Origin: Nitrospirota bacterium
GTDB lineage: Bacteria; Nitrospirota; Thermodesulfovibrionia; Thermodesulfovibrionales; UBA6898
Reading direction: 5' to 3'
Assembly (NCBI GenBank): GCA_004321925.1
Contig: SCQH01000064.1
Location: 1 to 63,949 of the forward strand
DNA length: 63,949 nucleotides
Below the pieces are notes generated by a model that saw only the letters and a list, made by a program, of their open reading frames with translations, did not search any database and was not told where the DNA came from. Shown here piece after piece: positions 16,580-27,409 of the stretch (positions within the stretch are counted from its first letter, which is position 1; each line of letters begins with the position of its first letter). The position numbers were made by a program, and so were the translations under genes.

Positions 16580-16783
16580 CTAGATGTGCCTTAAATGAGG
16601 TTTGCCGTTACTATGATGATCGGAACTAATGCTATAGAGAGTAACACCAGAATCCCTCAAACAACTCATGACAATCTCAGAATTGCGCCTTTTAATATCC
16701 TGCCAGCAGGCCCTAAAGGTCCGAACAAAGGCTATTAAAACAAAAACAAGCAACAACCCTCCAAGAATATATAAAGATAACAT
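16580..16783 (-). CDS. small single-span membrane protein
   Basis: A 67-aa frame. One hydrophobic helix (LYILGGLLLVFVLIAFV) lies at the N-terminus, then a basic stretch (RTFRACWQDIKRR) and a soluble tail. A GAGGAG ... GAGGG purine-rich stretch precedes the ATG. It sits 23 bp upstream of the 328-aa membrane protein, and that pairing plus the proximity to tRNA-Sec suggests a two-component module. The family is unknown. Confidence 0.5.
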   Translation of the reverse strand: MLSLYILGGLLLVFVLIAFVRTFRACWQDIKRRNSEIVMSCLRDSGVTLYSISSDHHSNGKPHLRHI

Positions 16784-16865
16784 TTCCCTCTTAACTCCTC
16801 TCCCGATCGATGGGCACGTTTTTAGCTACATTATCTCAACTTATAAATTCCTGTCAAGCAAAAAA

Positions 16866-16964
16866 TGGCGGGAGCGTGTGGGAATCGAACCCACCCTTCC
16901 CGCTTTTGGCAGGAAACACCGGCTTTGAAGGCCGGGAGGGACACCAGAACCCTGTGCGCTCCCC
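16866..16964 (-). tRNA. selC: tRNA-Sec (anticodon UCA)
   Basis: The minus strand folds as a selenocysteine tRNA. The acceptor arm is GGGAGCG/CGCTCCC with an encoded CCA. The anticodon arm is CCGGC-CTTCAAA-GCCGG with anticodon TCA. A long variable arm of 7 bp is TTCCTGC/GCGGGAA with loop CAAAA. The T arm is GTGGG-TTCGATT-CCCAC. The long D stem and extra arm are typical of SelC. The 5' end is at 16963 or 16964. It implies UGA is read as Sec somewhere in this genome. The accessory block lies directly beyond its 3' end, a classic integrase target site. Confidence 0.93.
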
Positions 16965-17044
16965 TTGCATCATGATACTGCATTTGCGCTTGGTAGGGCA
17001 ACGTCTGTATTATATATGCTTACACGGGCTTTTGGAAGAAATTC

Positions 17045-17073
17045 TTGAATAAATTTCTGCTTACCTATAGAAT
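17045..17073 (+). promoter_or_regulatory. candidate promoter giving a leaderless hisD mRNA
   Basis: TTGAAT (17045-17050), 17-bp spacer, TAGAAT (17068-17073). The hisD ATG is only 6 bp beyond the -10 and has no Shine-Dalgarno. A second candidate, TTGGTA (16990-16995)-17-TATATG (17013-17018), would give a leader of about 55 nt. Confidence 0.4.
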
Positions 17074-17079
17074 GAAACC

Positions 17080-18393
17080 ATGCGAATAATAAAGACCAAA
17101 AAAGATCTCTCGGAATTCCTCGGCAGGCTCAGGCAGCGCAGCTCCGGGGTGAATGCCTCGATCGAAAAGACGGTCAGGGAGATACTCCTTGACGTGAGCA
17201 TCAACGGGGACGGCGCGGTCCTGAAGTATACCCGCAAGTTCGATTTCAAAAAGGCGGCGAAGCTCAGGCTTTCGCCGGCTGAGATCAAGAAGGCGGCTGC
17301 CAAGGCAGAGCCGCGGATCGTCAAGGCCCTTGAGATATCGGCAAAGAGGATAAGGCGGTACCACGAGCGCCAGATCGAGAAGTCCTGGACGCTGACGGAC
17401 GCCGAGTCGGTGCTCGGCCAGGCCATCAGGCCGATCAGCCGCGCCGGGGTCTATGTGCCGGGCGGCAAGGCGGCCTATCCGTCGACCGTGCTGATGAACG
17501 TCATACCGGCCCAGGTTGCAGGCGTGAAGGAGATTGCCCTCTGCGTCCCCTCAGGTGACGGCGAGATAAACCCGTATGTCATGGCAGCGGTCTCGATGCT
17601 CGGGGTCTCTGAGGTCTACTGCATCGGCGGGGCGCAGGCTGTCGGGGCGATGGCCTACGGGACCGAGACGATAAAGAAGGTGGACAAGATAGTCGGGCCG
17701 GGGAATATTTATGTTGCCCTGGCAAAGAAGATAGTCTTCGGGCATGTCGATATAGATATGATAGCAGGCCCCAGCGAGATACTGATCATCGCGGACGACT
17801 CGGCGAATGCGGCCTTCATCGCGGCCGACCTCCTTGGGCAGGCGGAGCATGACGAGCTTGCCTCAAGCGTCCTGATCACAGACTCAGCCGGTCTTGCAGG
17901 CCGGGTGGCAGAGGAGCTGAAAAAACAGCTTGCGAGGCTCAAAAGAAGGAAGATCGCCGAAAAGGCGGTCGAGGCCTACGGGGCCATCATCATTACGAAG
18001 AAGATATCCGAGGCCCTCAGCCTCGCTAATGAGATAGCGCCGGAGCACCTTGAACTGATGACCGAGGACCCCATGACCCTCCTGCCGTTGGTCGAGAATG
18101 CCGGGGCGATATTCCTGGGGCCCTGGACGCCTGAGGCCCTCGGGGACTATGCCGCAGGGCCAAACCATACCCTGCCGACAGGCGGTACGTCGCGCTTCTT
18201 CTCGCCGCTTGGGGTCTACGACTTTTACAAGCGCTCAAGCGTCATCGGTTTTACGAAGAAGGGCTTTGCGAAGCTCGCCCCGGTCGTCGAGGCGATAGCC
18301 GACATCGAGGGGCTCGAGGCCCATGCAAACACGATCCGCATACGCAGGAGCAGGATCGTCATGAAAGACAAGACAAAAACAGGAAGGAAATAA
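17080..18393 (+). CDS. hisD: histidinol dehydrogenase
   Basis: A 437-aa zinc enzyme that oxidises histidinol to histidine with two NAD+ (last two steps of His synthesis, cytoplasm). Family blocks are clear: VYVPGGKAAYPSTVLMNVIP near residues 124-143, KIVGPGNIYVALAKK, VDIDMIAGPSEILIIADD, LLGQAEHDE, and the catalytic APEHLELM followed by GPNHTLPTGG. Length is normal. The stop is followed at once by hisG. No other his genes are in the window. Confidence 0.97.
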   Translation: MRIIKTKKDLSEFLGRLRQRSSGVNASIEKTVREILLDVSINGDGAVLKYTRKFDFKKAAKLRLSPAEIKKAAAKAEPRIVKALEISAKRIRRYHERQIEKSWTLTDAESVLGQAIRPISRAGVYVPGGKAAYPSTVLMNVIPAQVAGVKEIALCVPSGDGEINPYVMAAVSMLGVSEVYCIGGAQAVGAMAYGTETIKKVDKIVGPGNIYVALAKKIVFGHVDIDMIAGPSEILIIADDSANAAFIAADLLGQAEHDELASSVLITDSAGLAGRVAEELKKQLARLKRRKIAEKAVEAYGAIIITKKISEALSLANEIAPEHLELMTEDPMTLLPLVENAGAIFLGPWTPEALGDYAAGPNHTLPTGGTSRFFSPLGVYDFYKRSSVIGFTKKGFAKLAPVVEAIADIEGLEAHANTIRIRRSRIVMKDKTKTGRK

Positions 18394-19287
18394 ATGACCA
18401 TGAAACAGAAAAAAAATAAGATACTCCAGCTCGGACTCCCCAAGGGCAGCCTCCAGGAGGCAACGCTCAAGCTCTTCCGGAAGGCCGGCTACCATATCTC
18501 GGTCTCAAGCCGCTCTTACTACCCGGTCTTTACCGACCCTGAGATAGCCTCGATGCTGATACGGGCGCAGGAGATGGCCCGGTATGTCGAAAACGGCATC
18601 CTCGACTGCGGCCTTACCGGCCTCGACTGGATCATGGAGCAGTCTGCCGAGGTGAAAGAGGTGGCAGAGCTCAACTACGGCAAAGAGGGGCTCAGGCCGG
18701 TCAGATGGGTCGTGGCAGTGCCGAACGACTCGAAGATAAAGACTCTCAAAGACCTCAACGGCAAGAGGATAGCGACCGAACTGGTCGGGTTCACCACACG
18801 CTACCTGAAGGCGAAGAAGATAAAGGCCCAGATAGATTTCTCCTGGGGCGCCACGGAAGTGAAGCCGCCGCACCTTGCCGACGCCATCGTCGAGCTGACC
18901 GAGACCGGCAACTCCCTGAGGGCGAACAACCTCAGGATCGTCGAGACTATCCTTGAGTCGAGCACGCGGTTCATCGCCAACAAAAAGGCCTGGCAGGACC
19001 CCTGGAAGAGGCAGAAGATGGAAAATATCGTGATGCTCCTGCAGGGCGCGCTTGCGGCAGAGGAGAAGGTCGGGCTGAAGATGAACGTCTCGAAGAAGGA
19101 CCTCAAGAAGGTGATGAGCCTGCTTCCGGCCCTGCATTCGCCGACGATCTCGGCCCTTTCTGACACCGGCTGGTACGACCTCGACGTGGTGATCGACGAA
19201 AAGCTGATCTGCGACCTGATCCCGAAGCTGAAGAAGGCCGGGGCCTCGGGCATCGTCGAATACCAGCTCACCAAGGTGATCCCCTGA
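18394..19287 (+). CDS. hisG: ATP phosphoribosyltransferase, long form
   Basis: A 297-aa enzyme for the first committed step of histidine synthesis (ATP + PRPP). The N-terminal [20 protein letters not shown] and the PRPP-loop region ([14 protein letters not shown], then [16 protein letters not shown]) are present. The C-terminal ~75 residues ([20 protein letters not shown] ... [13 protein letters not shown]) form the HisG_C regulatory domain, so this is the hexameric long form that binds histidine and does not need HisZ. Its ATG follows the hisD stop directly, so the two are translationally coupled. Confidence 0.96.
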   Translation: MTMKQKKNKILQLGLPKGSLQEATLKLFRKAGYHISVSSRSYYPVFTDPEIASMLIRAQEMARYVENGILDCGLTGLDWIMEQSAEVKEVAELNYGKEGLRPVRWVVAVPNDSKIKTLKDLNGKRIATELVGFTTRYLKAKKIKAQIDFSWGATEVKPPHLADAIVELTETGNSLRANNLRIVETILESSTRFIANKKAWQDPWKRQKMENIVMLLQGALAAEEKVGLKMNVSKKDLKKVMSLLPALHSPTISALSDTGWYDLDVVIDEKLICDLIPKLKKAGASGIVEYQLTKVIP

Positions 19288-19306
19288 GAATATTTCAGGC
19301 GGAACA

Positions 19307-19347
19307 GGCCGGTTTTATTGACAGCTTACCGGCCGTTGCTGTAACAT
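19307..19347 (+). promoter_or_regulatory. inverted repeat and candidate speD promoter
   Basis: GGCCGGT (19307-19313) and ACCGGCC (19328-19334) form a 7-bp inverted repeat that contains a perfect TTGACA (19318-19323). A TAACAT -10 follows after 18 bp (19342-19347). The overlap of hairpin and -35 could be a weak hisG terminator or an operator. Confidence 0.4.
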
Positions 19348-19409
19348 AACAGACTCAATAAGGGGCCGCAAAAAGCCCTTAATTCTCCGATAGGAAGGGG
19401 GGTAAAGGA

Positions 19410-19814
19410 TTGCATGCTCTAGGCACCCATTTATTAGTTGAGTTACGGGACTGTAACCCTGAGATCATCAAGGATCTCAAGCAGGTCAAGAACATCCTGG
19501 TCTCGGCAGCGAAAGAGGCCCAGGCCACGATAGTAGATATCTCCTTTCACGAATTCAATCCCTTCGGCATCAGCGGAATGGTCATTATCGCCGAATCCCA
19601 TTTTTCGATCCATACCTGGCCCGAATACGGCTATGCAGCGGTCGATATCTTCACCTGCGGGGACATCATCAAGCCCGAGACCGCGGCAAAGTTCCTGATC
19701 GAGCAGTTCCAGAGCAAGAGCCCCTCGATCGTCGAGCTCAAGCGGGGTATTCTCTCTACTACGAACGAGAAACTGCCGCATAAGATCACCGACCCTCATC
19801 TGGAATACGTCTAG
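19410..19814 (+). CDS. speD: S-adenosylmethionine decarboxylase proenzyme
   Basis: A 134-aa short prokaryotic (class 1b) AdoMet decarboxylase. The self-cleavage site is in AESHFSIHTWPE: Glu62-Ser63, so Ser63 should become the pyruvoyl group. Catalytic His68 and Cys83 (DIFTCGD) follow. TTG start at 19410 behind AGGAAGGGGGG. It makes decarboxylated AdoMet, the aminopropyl donor for spermidine. No speE is in the window. A bidirectional terminator follows. Confidence 0.95.
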   Translation: MHALGTHLLVELRDCNPEIIKDLKQVKNILVSAAKEAQATIVDISFHEFNPFGISGMVIIAESHFSIHTWPEYGYAAVDIFTCGDIIKPETAAKFLIEQFQSKSPSIVELKRGILSTTNEKLPHKITDPHLEYV

Positions 19815-19857
19815 GCCCTTCGGGCCGCAAAGCGCAAAGCGCAAAGAGCAAAAAAAG

Positions 19858-19892
19858 AAGGCCTGCATCTCTGCGGGCCTTCTTTTTTTTAT
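19858..19892. terminator. bidirectional terminator between speD and pgk
   Basis: Stem GAAGGCCTGC / GCGGGCCTTC with a 6-base loop (one G-T pair), an A-run on the left and a T-run on the right. It can serve speD (plus) and pgk (minus), which converge here. Confidence 0.85.
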
Positions 19893-19912
19893 GACATCAA
19901 TACTATTCTGGT

Positions 19913-21154
19913 TTAATCAGGCTTCTTGTCTGTCAGGGCTGCTATGCCCGGGAGCTCCTTGCCCTCAAGCAGCTGCAAAGAGGCGCCGCCGCCTGTGGAT
20001 ATGAACGACAGCGAGCTTGATACGCCTGCGCGGTGGACAGCGAGGTCAGTATCTCCGCCGCCGACAATGGTCAGGGCATACGCATCCGCGACCGCATTGG
20101 CGATGGCGAAGGTCCCGCGTGAAAAGGCATCGATCTCGAAGATGCCCATGGGCCCGTTCCAGAGGATGGTCTTGGCATTCGAAAGCGCCTCTGAAAAAAG
20201 CTTGACCGTGGCAGGCCCGATATCGAGCGCCCGCCAGCCCTTGGGTATCTCCAGCGTCGGGACGATCTTCGTCTCTGAACCCGGCTCCAGGGACTGGGAT
20301 ATGACGCAGTCGACCGGGAGGTAGAACTTTATGCCCTCGCTCTTGAGCTTCTTGCGGATCCTCTGGGCGGTCTCGAGCATCTCGACCTCCACCAGGGAGT
20401 CGCCGACCTCATACCCCATCGCCTTGATGAACGTAAAGGCCATGCCGCCGCCGACCAGGACCTTGTCGACCTTGCCTTCGAGGTGCTCAAGCACACCGAT
20501 CTTGCCTGAGACCTTGGCACCGCCGAGGATGGCGGCAAAAGGCCGCACAGCATTGTCGACCGCTCCCTTGAGGTATTCTATCTCCTTCCTCATGAGAAAG
20601 CCTGCGGCAGAGGGCAGGAACTTTGTGATGCCGACGGTCGAGGCATGCGCCCGGTGGGCAGCGCCGAAGGCGTCGTTGACATAGAAGTCCGCCAGTTTGG
20701 CCAGGCCCTTTGAGAAGGCCTCGTCATTGGCCTCTTCCTCGGCATGGTACCTGAGGTTCTCAAGCAGGAGCACATCCCCTTCCTTCATCTTGGCGACCAG
20801 GCCTTCGACCTGGGTCCCGACGCAGTCAGGGGCAAAGACCACGTCCTTGTCCAGGAGCCTCTGGAGCCTCTTGGCGACCGGCGCAAGGCTGAAGCGCGGC
20901 TCAGGCTTGCCCTTGGGCCTGCCGAGGTGCGAGGCCAGGATCACCTTGGCGCCCTCGTCGATCGCATAGTTGATCGTCGCAAGCGTCGAGCGGATCCTGC
21001 CGTCGTCAGTTATCTGGAGGTTGTCATCGAGCGGCACATTGAAGTCCGCCCGGATGAAGACCCTCTTGCCCTTGATATGCAGGTCGTCGATCGAGAGCTT
21101 GCTCAGGACGTCCTTGACCGACTTGGCTGCAGTTCCGTTCTTCCTGGTGGCCAT
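19913..21154 (-). CDS. pgk: phosphoglycerate kinase
   Basis: A 413-aa glycolytic kinase. Family signature KRVFIRADFNVPLD lies at about residues 29-42, LASHLGRPKG at about 73-82, and the ATP-site region WNGPMGIFEIDAFSRGT followed by VGGGDTD near the C-terminus. There is an N-terminal extension of about 20 residues (MATRKNGTAAKSVKDVLSKL) compared with typical PGK. It lies 4 bp after the gap stop codon in a DUF1015-gap-pgk operon. Confidence 0.97.
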   Translation of the reverse strand: MATRKNGTAAKSVKDVLSKLSIDDLHIKGKRVFIRADFNVPLDDNLQITDDGRIRSTLATINYAIDEGAKVILASHLGRPKGKPEPRFSLAPVAKRLQRLLDKDVVFAPDCVGTQVEGLVAKMKEGDVLLLENLRYHAEEEANDEAFSKGLAKLADFYVNDAFGAAHRAHASTVGITKFLPSAAGFLMRKEIEYLKGAVDNAVRPFAAILGGAKVSGKIGVLEHLEGKVDKVLVGGGMAFTFIKAMGYEVGDSLVEVEMLETAQRIRKKLKSEGIKFYLPVDCVISQSLEPGSETKIVPTLEIPKGWRALDIGPATVKLFSEALSNAKTILWNGPMGIFEIDAFSRGTFAIANAVADAYALTIVGGGDTDLAVHRAGVSSSLSFISTGGGASLQLLEGKELPGIAALTDKKPD

Positions 21155-21158
21155 GAGA

Positions 21159-23434
<2,276 letters not shown>

Positions 23435-23509
23435 TGATTTTATCCTAATACCTAATGGAGATCGGCTATTTTAGCATGCTGCCTCAGCTGAATTCCAGTG
23501 CTGCAGCTG

Positions 23510-25273
23510 CTAACGGCCCCCGGCGCAGTAGTCTGCCTTTTGCAGCGGGATCGAGTCCCCTTTCCAGCTGACGCTGCCCTTCCCTTGCGCGATCGTCAGG
23601 GTGAGGACAGGCGAATAGGCTGACCAGCCCTCGGGAGAGGTATACCGAAGCCGCCAGGGGACCTTCATATCCTCAAGCACTGCCCTCCCCCTGGCAGGCA
23701 TCTGATAGGCGATGCCGGCCGGCTCACCTGCAAGGACAGTGTAGGAGCCATCTTTTCGGGGCCCGAACTCGTAGAGGCAGACATTCCCTGAGCATCTGAA
23801 ATCGATTGTCAGGGGGACCCCGGCCCGGACAAGAGAGAGCAGCTCAGGGCCGCAGGTCCGGCAGAGATGCTCTTGGGCCTGACGGGGCATCAGTCTCTTT
23901 TCTGTCTCGTCATACTGCCATACGCGGCTGAATTTGGGCCCCCCTGCGGCGTCGCTGCAGTATATGGCCTCGTCATAGAGTACGGAGGGGCCCGGAGGGA
24001 GCCTCAGGACCCTGTTTCGAAGCCAGGCAAGCCCCTCGTAATAATGAGGCAGGGACATCGGTTTGAGAAGCAGGTCCCCGGCGCTGCCTTCCTGCAGGAC
24101 AAAGGAGCCCTCGGCTGCCTGACCTGCGACTGAGGCCCCGAAGAGCCGGTAATGCGTAATTGCGGCAAACGAGAGGGCTGCCACGACCACAACCGCCCAG
24201 AGGAGCACGACCAGCCTGGCCACCGGCTTGCTCACCGTCTTGGTAAAATTAGCGGCTGATCTCTTAAGGAGGCCTTCCCAGGCAACGGCATGAAGGACGA
24301 TCAGGCAGAAGAGGGGCAGGAAGACATACCTGCCGGTCATCCCTGTTGATACAGGGACAATGGGCAACGCGATAAGCGGAAGGGCCAGCAAGGCCCGTCC
24401 AAAGGACTTTTTGTCCAGCCAGAGGAGCAGGCAAGAGGCTGCCAATACAGAGACGGCAACAGCGGCCGGCCACCAGGGGTGGGCCTTTATGGCCAGCCCG
24501 GCGCCTGTTGCGCTCAGGAGGTGGGGGAAGAAGAGGAGTCCGTCGAGCGGCCAGGAGAGGGTCGCACCGTAGCCGCCTCCGATCTTGCCGAGCATATACC
24601 ACCGCCAGAAGAAATAAAGCACTGTCATGGCAAAGGCCGGAAGGCATGCGGTCAGCCGCTCCCTGAGCCTCCCTTCAGGCAGGAGCAGGAAGAAAAAGGG
24701 GAGAGGCACGTAGACCTCTTTTGCGAGGCAGGCAAGGAGGTAAAAGAGGGCCGAAAGAAGCTGAGCAGGACGGCTGCCCCGCCTTGTCCCCCATACCATG
24801 GCATAGATGCTGATACATGAAAAGATCATGCCCTCGATATAATGGCGGCACATGAGCGTCTGGGAGAGTTCGGCAAAGACCGGAGAGAGGGTGAATGCCA
24901 GAACGCTGATGAATGAAAGGCCCGGCCTGAGCCAGAGCCTGAGGGTCAGGTAGGCCGCGATATCCAGGAGGGCCAGGCTGAGCAGGTGATGGAGGTAAAA
25001 GCCCCCCGGCCGCAGCCCGAAGAGGCTCCAGTCAATGTGGTATGAAAAGCTGAGCCAGGGATTGAAATTGACCCCGCCGAGCCGCTGCCAGGCGACCGGG
25101 CTGAAGAAGGATTCCCAGGGCCGGTAGAGTATGGCATGCTTGAGGAACTGGGTATCGTCGATGAGCCAGAAATTCACCGGCACCGGATAATAAAGGCCCA
25201 GCGTCAGGAGGAGGAAAAGACCGGCCGCGGCAGCAGGTTCTGCACAGTATCCGGCCGGAGCGCTTTTACCCAT
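23510..25273 (-). CDS. polytopic membrane protein, GT-C glycosyltransferase-like
   Basis: A 587-aa protein with roughly 10-11 hydrophobic helices in residues 15-370, followed by a soluble domain of about 210 residues. The first periplasmic loop has an acidic pair (FWLIDDTQFLKH), and AKEVYVPLPFFFLLLPEG lies in a later loop. Both features resemble PMT/ArnT-like GT-C enzymes that use polyprenyl-phosphate sugars. The C-terminal domain contains two Cys (CRTCGPELL) and RCSGNVCLYEFG. The function remains a guess. It is probably upstream in the same direction as DUF1015 with a 75-bp gap. Confidence 0.6.
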   Translation of the reverse strand: MGKSAPAGYCAEPAAAAGLFLLLTLGLYYPVPVNFWLIDDTQFLKHAILYRPWESFFSPVAWQRLGGVNFNPWLSFSYHIDWSLFGLRPGGFYLHHLLSLALLDIAAYLTLRLWLRPGLSFISVLAFTLSPVFAELSQTLMCRHYIEGMIFSCISIYAMVWGTRRGSRPAQLLSALFYLLACLAKEVYVPLPFFFLLLPEGRLRERLTACLPAFAMTVLYFFWRWYMLGKIGGGYGATLSWPLDGLLFFPHLLSATGAGLAIKAHPWWPAAVAVSVLAASCLLLWLDKKSFGRALLALPLIALPIVPVSTGMTGRYVFLPLFCLIVLHAVAWEGLLKRSAANFTKTVSKPVARLVVLLWAVVVVAALSFAAITHYRLFGASVAGQAAEGSFVLQEGSAGDLLLKPMSLPHYYEGLAWLRNRVLRLPPGPSVLYDEAIYCSDAAGGPKFSRVWQYDETEKRLMPRQAQEHLCRTCGPELLSLVRAGVPLTIDFRCSGNVCLYEFGPRKDGSYTVLAGEPAGIAYQMPARGRAVLEDMKVPWRLRYTSPEGWSAYSPVLTLTIAQGKGSVSWKGDSIPLQKADYCAGGR

Positions 25274-25398
25274 ACCAGCGCTGACGGATGGTCGAATCAG
25301 GTCCGCAAAGCATGCGCTATATTACCATAGTACCGGGCAGCTCAAATGACCCGGTCCGGCTAAAACAGCTCGTCTGTCATAATTTGGTGGTTTTTGGA

Positions 25399-25404
25399 TA
25401 TAAT
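25399..25404 (+). promoter_or_regulatory. -10 element of the trpB operon
   Basis: A perfect TATAAT 35 bp before the inferred trpB start. The -35 at 17-18 bp (TGTCAT) is weak. Confidence 0.5.
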
Positions 25405-25439
25405 AGTCTGCAAAAATCGACCGGTCCAGAGGGGGCAGC

Positions 25440-26633
25440 ATAAAGAAATCACCTGACAGAAAAGGCTATTATGGTTCGTACGGCGGCCGTTTTGCGCCCG
25501 AGACCCTGATACCTGCCCTGGACGAGCTCGAGGCAGCCTACCGGCTCATGAAAAAGGACCGGGACTTCCTCAAAGAGCTCAGCCTTCTTCAGGAAACCTA
25601 TGTCGGGAGGCCGACCCCGCTCTATTATGCCCGGCGGCTGACCGAACAGCTCGGCGGCGCCAGGGTCTATCTCAAGCGGGAGGACCTTGCCCATACCGGC
25701 GCCCATAAGATCAATAATGCGCTCGGGCAGGCCCTGCTTGCGAAAAAGATGGGAAAAAAGAGGCTGATCGCCGAGACAGGGGCCGGCCAGCATGGGGTTG
25801 CGACCGCGACCGGGGCCGCCTTCACCGGCCTGGCCTGCGATATATACATGGGCACGGACGATACCGTGCGCCAGTCGCTCAATGTCTTTAGGATGAAGCT
25901 CCTGGGGGCGCGGGTGATCGAGGTGCCTACCGGCTCCCGGACCCTGAAGGACGCGATCAACGAGGCCATGAGGGACTGGACCGCGAATGTCGGGACCACT
26001 CATTATGTGCTGGGGACCGCCTTCGGGCCGCACCCCTTCCCCGAGATCGTGCGGGACTTCCAGTCGGTGATCGGCAGGGAGGCAAAGAAACAGATACTGA
26101 AGGCCGAGGGGAGACTGCCTGACTGTCTCATCGCCTGTGTCGGCGGGGGGAGCAATGCCATCGGCCTCTTCCATGAATTCCTGGACGAACCCGGGGTGCA
26201 GATGGTCGGCGTCGAGGCAGGCGGCAAGGGCATAGAGACCGGCGAACATGCCGCGCGCTTTGCCGGCGGCTCTGTCGGCGTGCTGCAGGGCACCAAGAGC
26301 TATCTGCTGCAGGACGACAACGGCAATGTCCTGGGGACCCATTCGGTCTCTGCAGGCCTTGATTACGCCTCGGTCGGACCCGAGCATGCCTTCCTCAAAG
26401 ACTCAGGCAGGGTCCGCTATACCTATGCGGACGACCGGGAGGCCTTAGAGGCCTTTGAACTGCTTTCGCGCACCGAGGGCATCATCCCTGCGCTCGAATC
26501 GGCCCATGCCATCGCAGAACTGGCCAAGTACGCACCAGGACTTTCGAAAGATAAGATCATCATCGTCAACCTCTCGGGCCGCGGGGACAAGGACGTCGAG
26601 CATGTCGCCCGGATAAAGGGGATGCAGCCATGA
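25440..26633 (+). CDS. trpB: tryptophan synthase beta chain (AUA start inferred)
   Basis: Converts indole and serine to tryptophan with PLP. The PLP lysine is in [13 protein letters not shown], the phosphate cup is GGGSNAIG, and the family end LSGRGDKD is present. The first in-frame ATG (25548) would remove about 36 conserved residues. Upstream in frame I read [20 protein letters not shown], the normal TrpB N-terminus. Between the stop at 25404-25406 and that region there is no ATG, GTG or TTG. An ATA at 25440 lies at the usual Met position behind GAGGGGG. A rare AUA start, or a sequence error, is inferred. The stop overlaps trpA by 4 bp. Confidence 0.93.
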   Translation: MKKSPDRKGYYGSYGGRFAPETLIPALDELEAAYRLMKKDRDFLKELSLLQETYVGRPTPLYYARRLTEQLGGARVYLKREDLAHTGAHKINNALGQALLAKKMGKKRLIAETGAGQHGVATATGAAFTGLACDIYMGTDDTVRQSLNVFRMKLLGARVIEVPTGSRTLKDAINEAMRDWTANVGTTHYVLGTAFGPHPFPEIVRDFQSVIGREAKKQILKAEGRLPDCLIACVGGGSNAIGLFHEFLDEPGVQMVGVEAGGKGIETGEHAARFAGGSVGVLQGTKSYLLQDDNGNVLGTHSVSAGLDYASVGPEHAFLKDSGRVRYTYADDREALEAFELLSRTEGIIPALESAHAIAELAKYAPGLSKDKIIIVNLSGRGDKDVEHVARIKGMQP

Positions 26634-27409
26634 AGGGCCGCATCAGCAGGAAATTCAGGGAGCTTGCCAAAAAAGGCGGCAAGGCCTTCATCCCGTATAT
26701 CATGACCGGCCATCCGACCCTGAGCCGGACGCGGGAGCTGGTCAGTATCCTTGAAGAGTCCGGCGCCGACATCATCGAGCTCGGGGTCCCTTTTTCCGAC
26801 CCGCTTGCGGACGGACCGACGATCCAGCAGGCTGCCCTGACAGCCCTCGGCCAGGGGGTCACTCTGGCAGGCGTCATTGAGTTCGTCAGGGACCTCAGAA
26901 AGACGACGCAGATACCGCTTATCCTGATGACCTACTATAACCCGGTATTCAAATACGGCGAGGAGCGTTTTGTGCAGGACGCCACCGCAGCAGGGGTGGA
27001 CGGCGTCATCATCCCCGATCTGCCGCCGGACGAGGCAGCGACACTCATTAAACAGGGCCGGCGGCATGGCCTCGATACCATCTTCCTCCTTGCGCCGACC
27101 TCCAACCAAAAAAGGATAGGCCTGGTGACGAAGGCTGCAACCGGCTTTCTCTACTATGTCTCGATCACCGGCATCACCGGCTCGAACCTCACCATGGACG
27201 CAGGGATCGGCTCCCGCATTGCGCAGATCAAAGAGAACTGCAGCATACCGGTCGCTGTCGGCTTCGGCATATCAAGCCCGGAGGAGGCCGCTGCTGTGGC
27301 CCGGTTCGCTGACGGGGTCATCGTCGGCAGCGCCGTCGTCAAGAAGGCAGGCGGTCCTGACGCCGAGCTCAGGAACTATCTCGGTTCTTTAAGGAGGGCC
27401 ATCCGGTGA
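26630..27409 (+). CDS. trpA: tryptophan synthase alpha chain
   Basis: A 259-aa TIM-barrel enzyme that splits indole-3-glycerol phosphate and channels indole to TrpB. The signature is [20 protein letters not shown], with the catalytic Glu (ELGVPFSDP) and Asp (IPDLPPDE). The phosphate loop [10 protein letters not shown] and [10 protein letters not shown] are conserved. It overlaps trpB (ATGA) and the following HD-GYP gene by 4 bp, so the operon is tightly coupled. Confidence 0.97.
   Translation: MKGRISRKFRELAKKGGKAFIPYIMTGHPTLSRTRELVSILEESGADIIELGVPFSDPLADGPTIQQAALTALGQGVTLAGVIEFVRDLRKTTQIPLILMTYYNPVFKYGEERFVQDATAAGVDGVIIPDLPPDEAATLIKQGRRHGLDTIFLLAPTSNQKRIGLVTKAATGFLYYVSITGITGSNLTMDAGIGSRIAQIKENCSIPVAVGFGISSPEEAAAVARFADGVIVGSAVVKKAGGPDAELRNYLGSLRRAIR

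Noticed and set aside
25449-26387. 312-aa minus-strand frame opposite trpB
   Set aside because: Antisense shadow of trpB with no recognisable family.
25548-26633. trpB starting at the first ATG (25548)
   Set aside because: It would delete the conserved N-terminus ([13 protein letters not shown] and what follows), which is clearly encoded in frame upstream.
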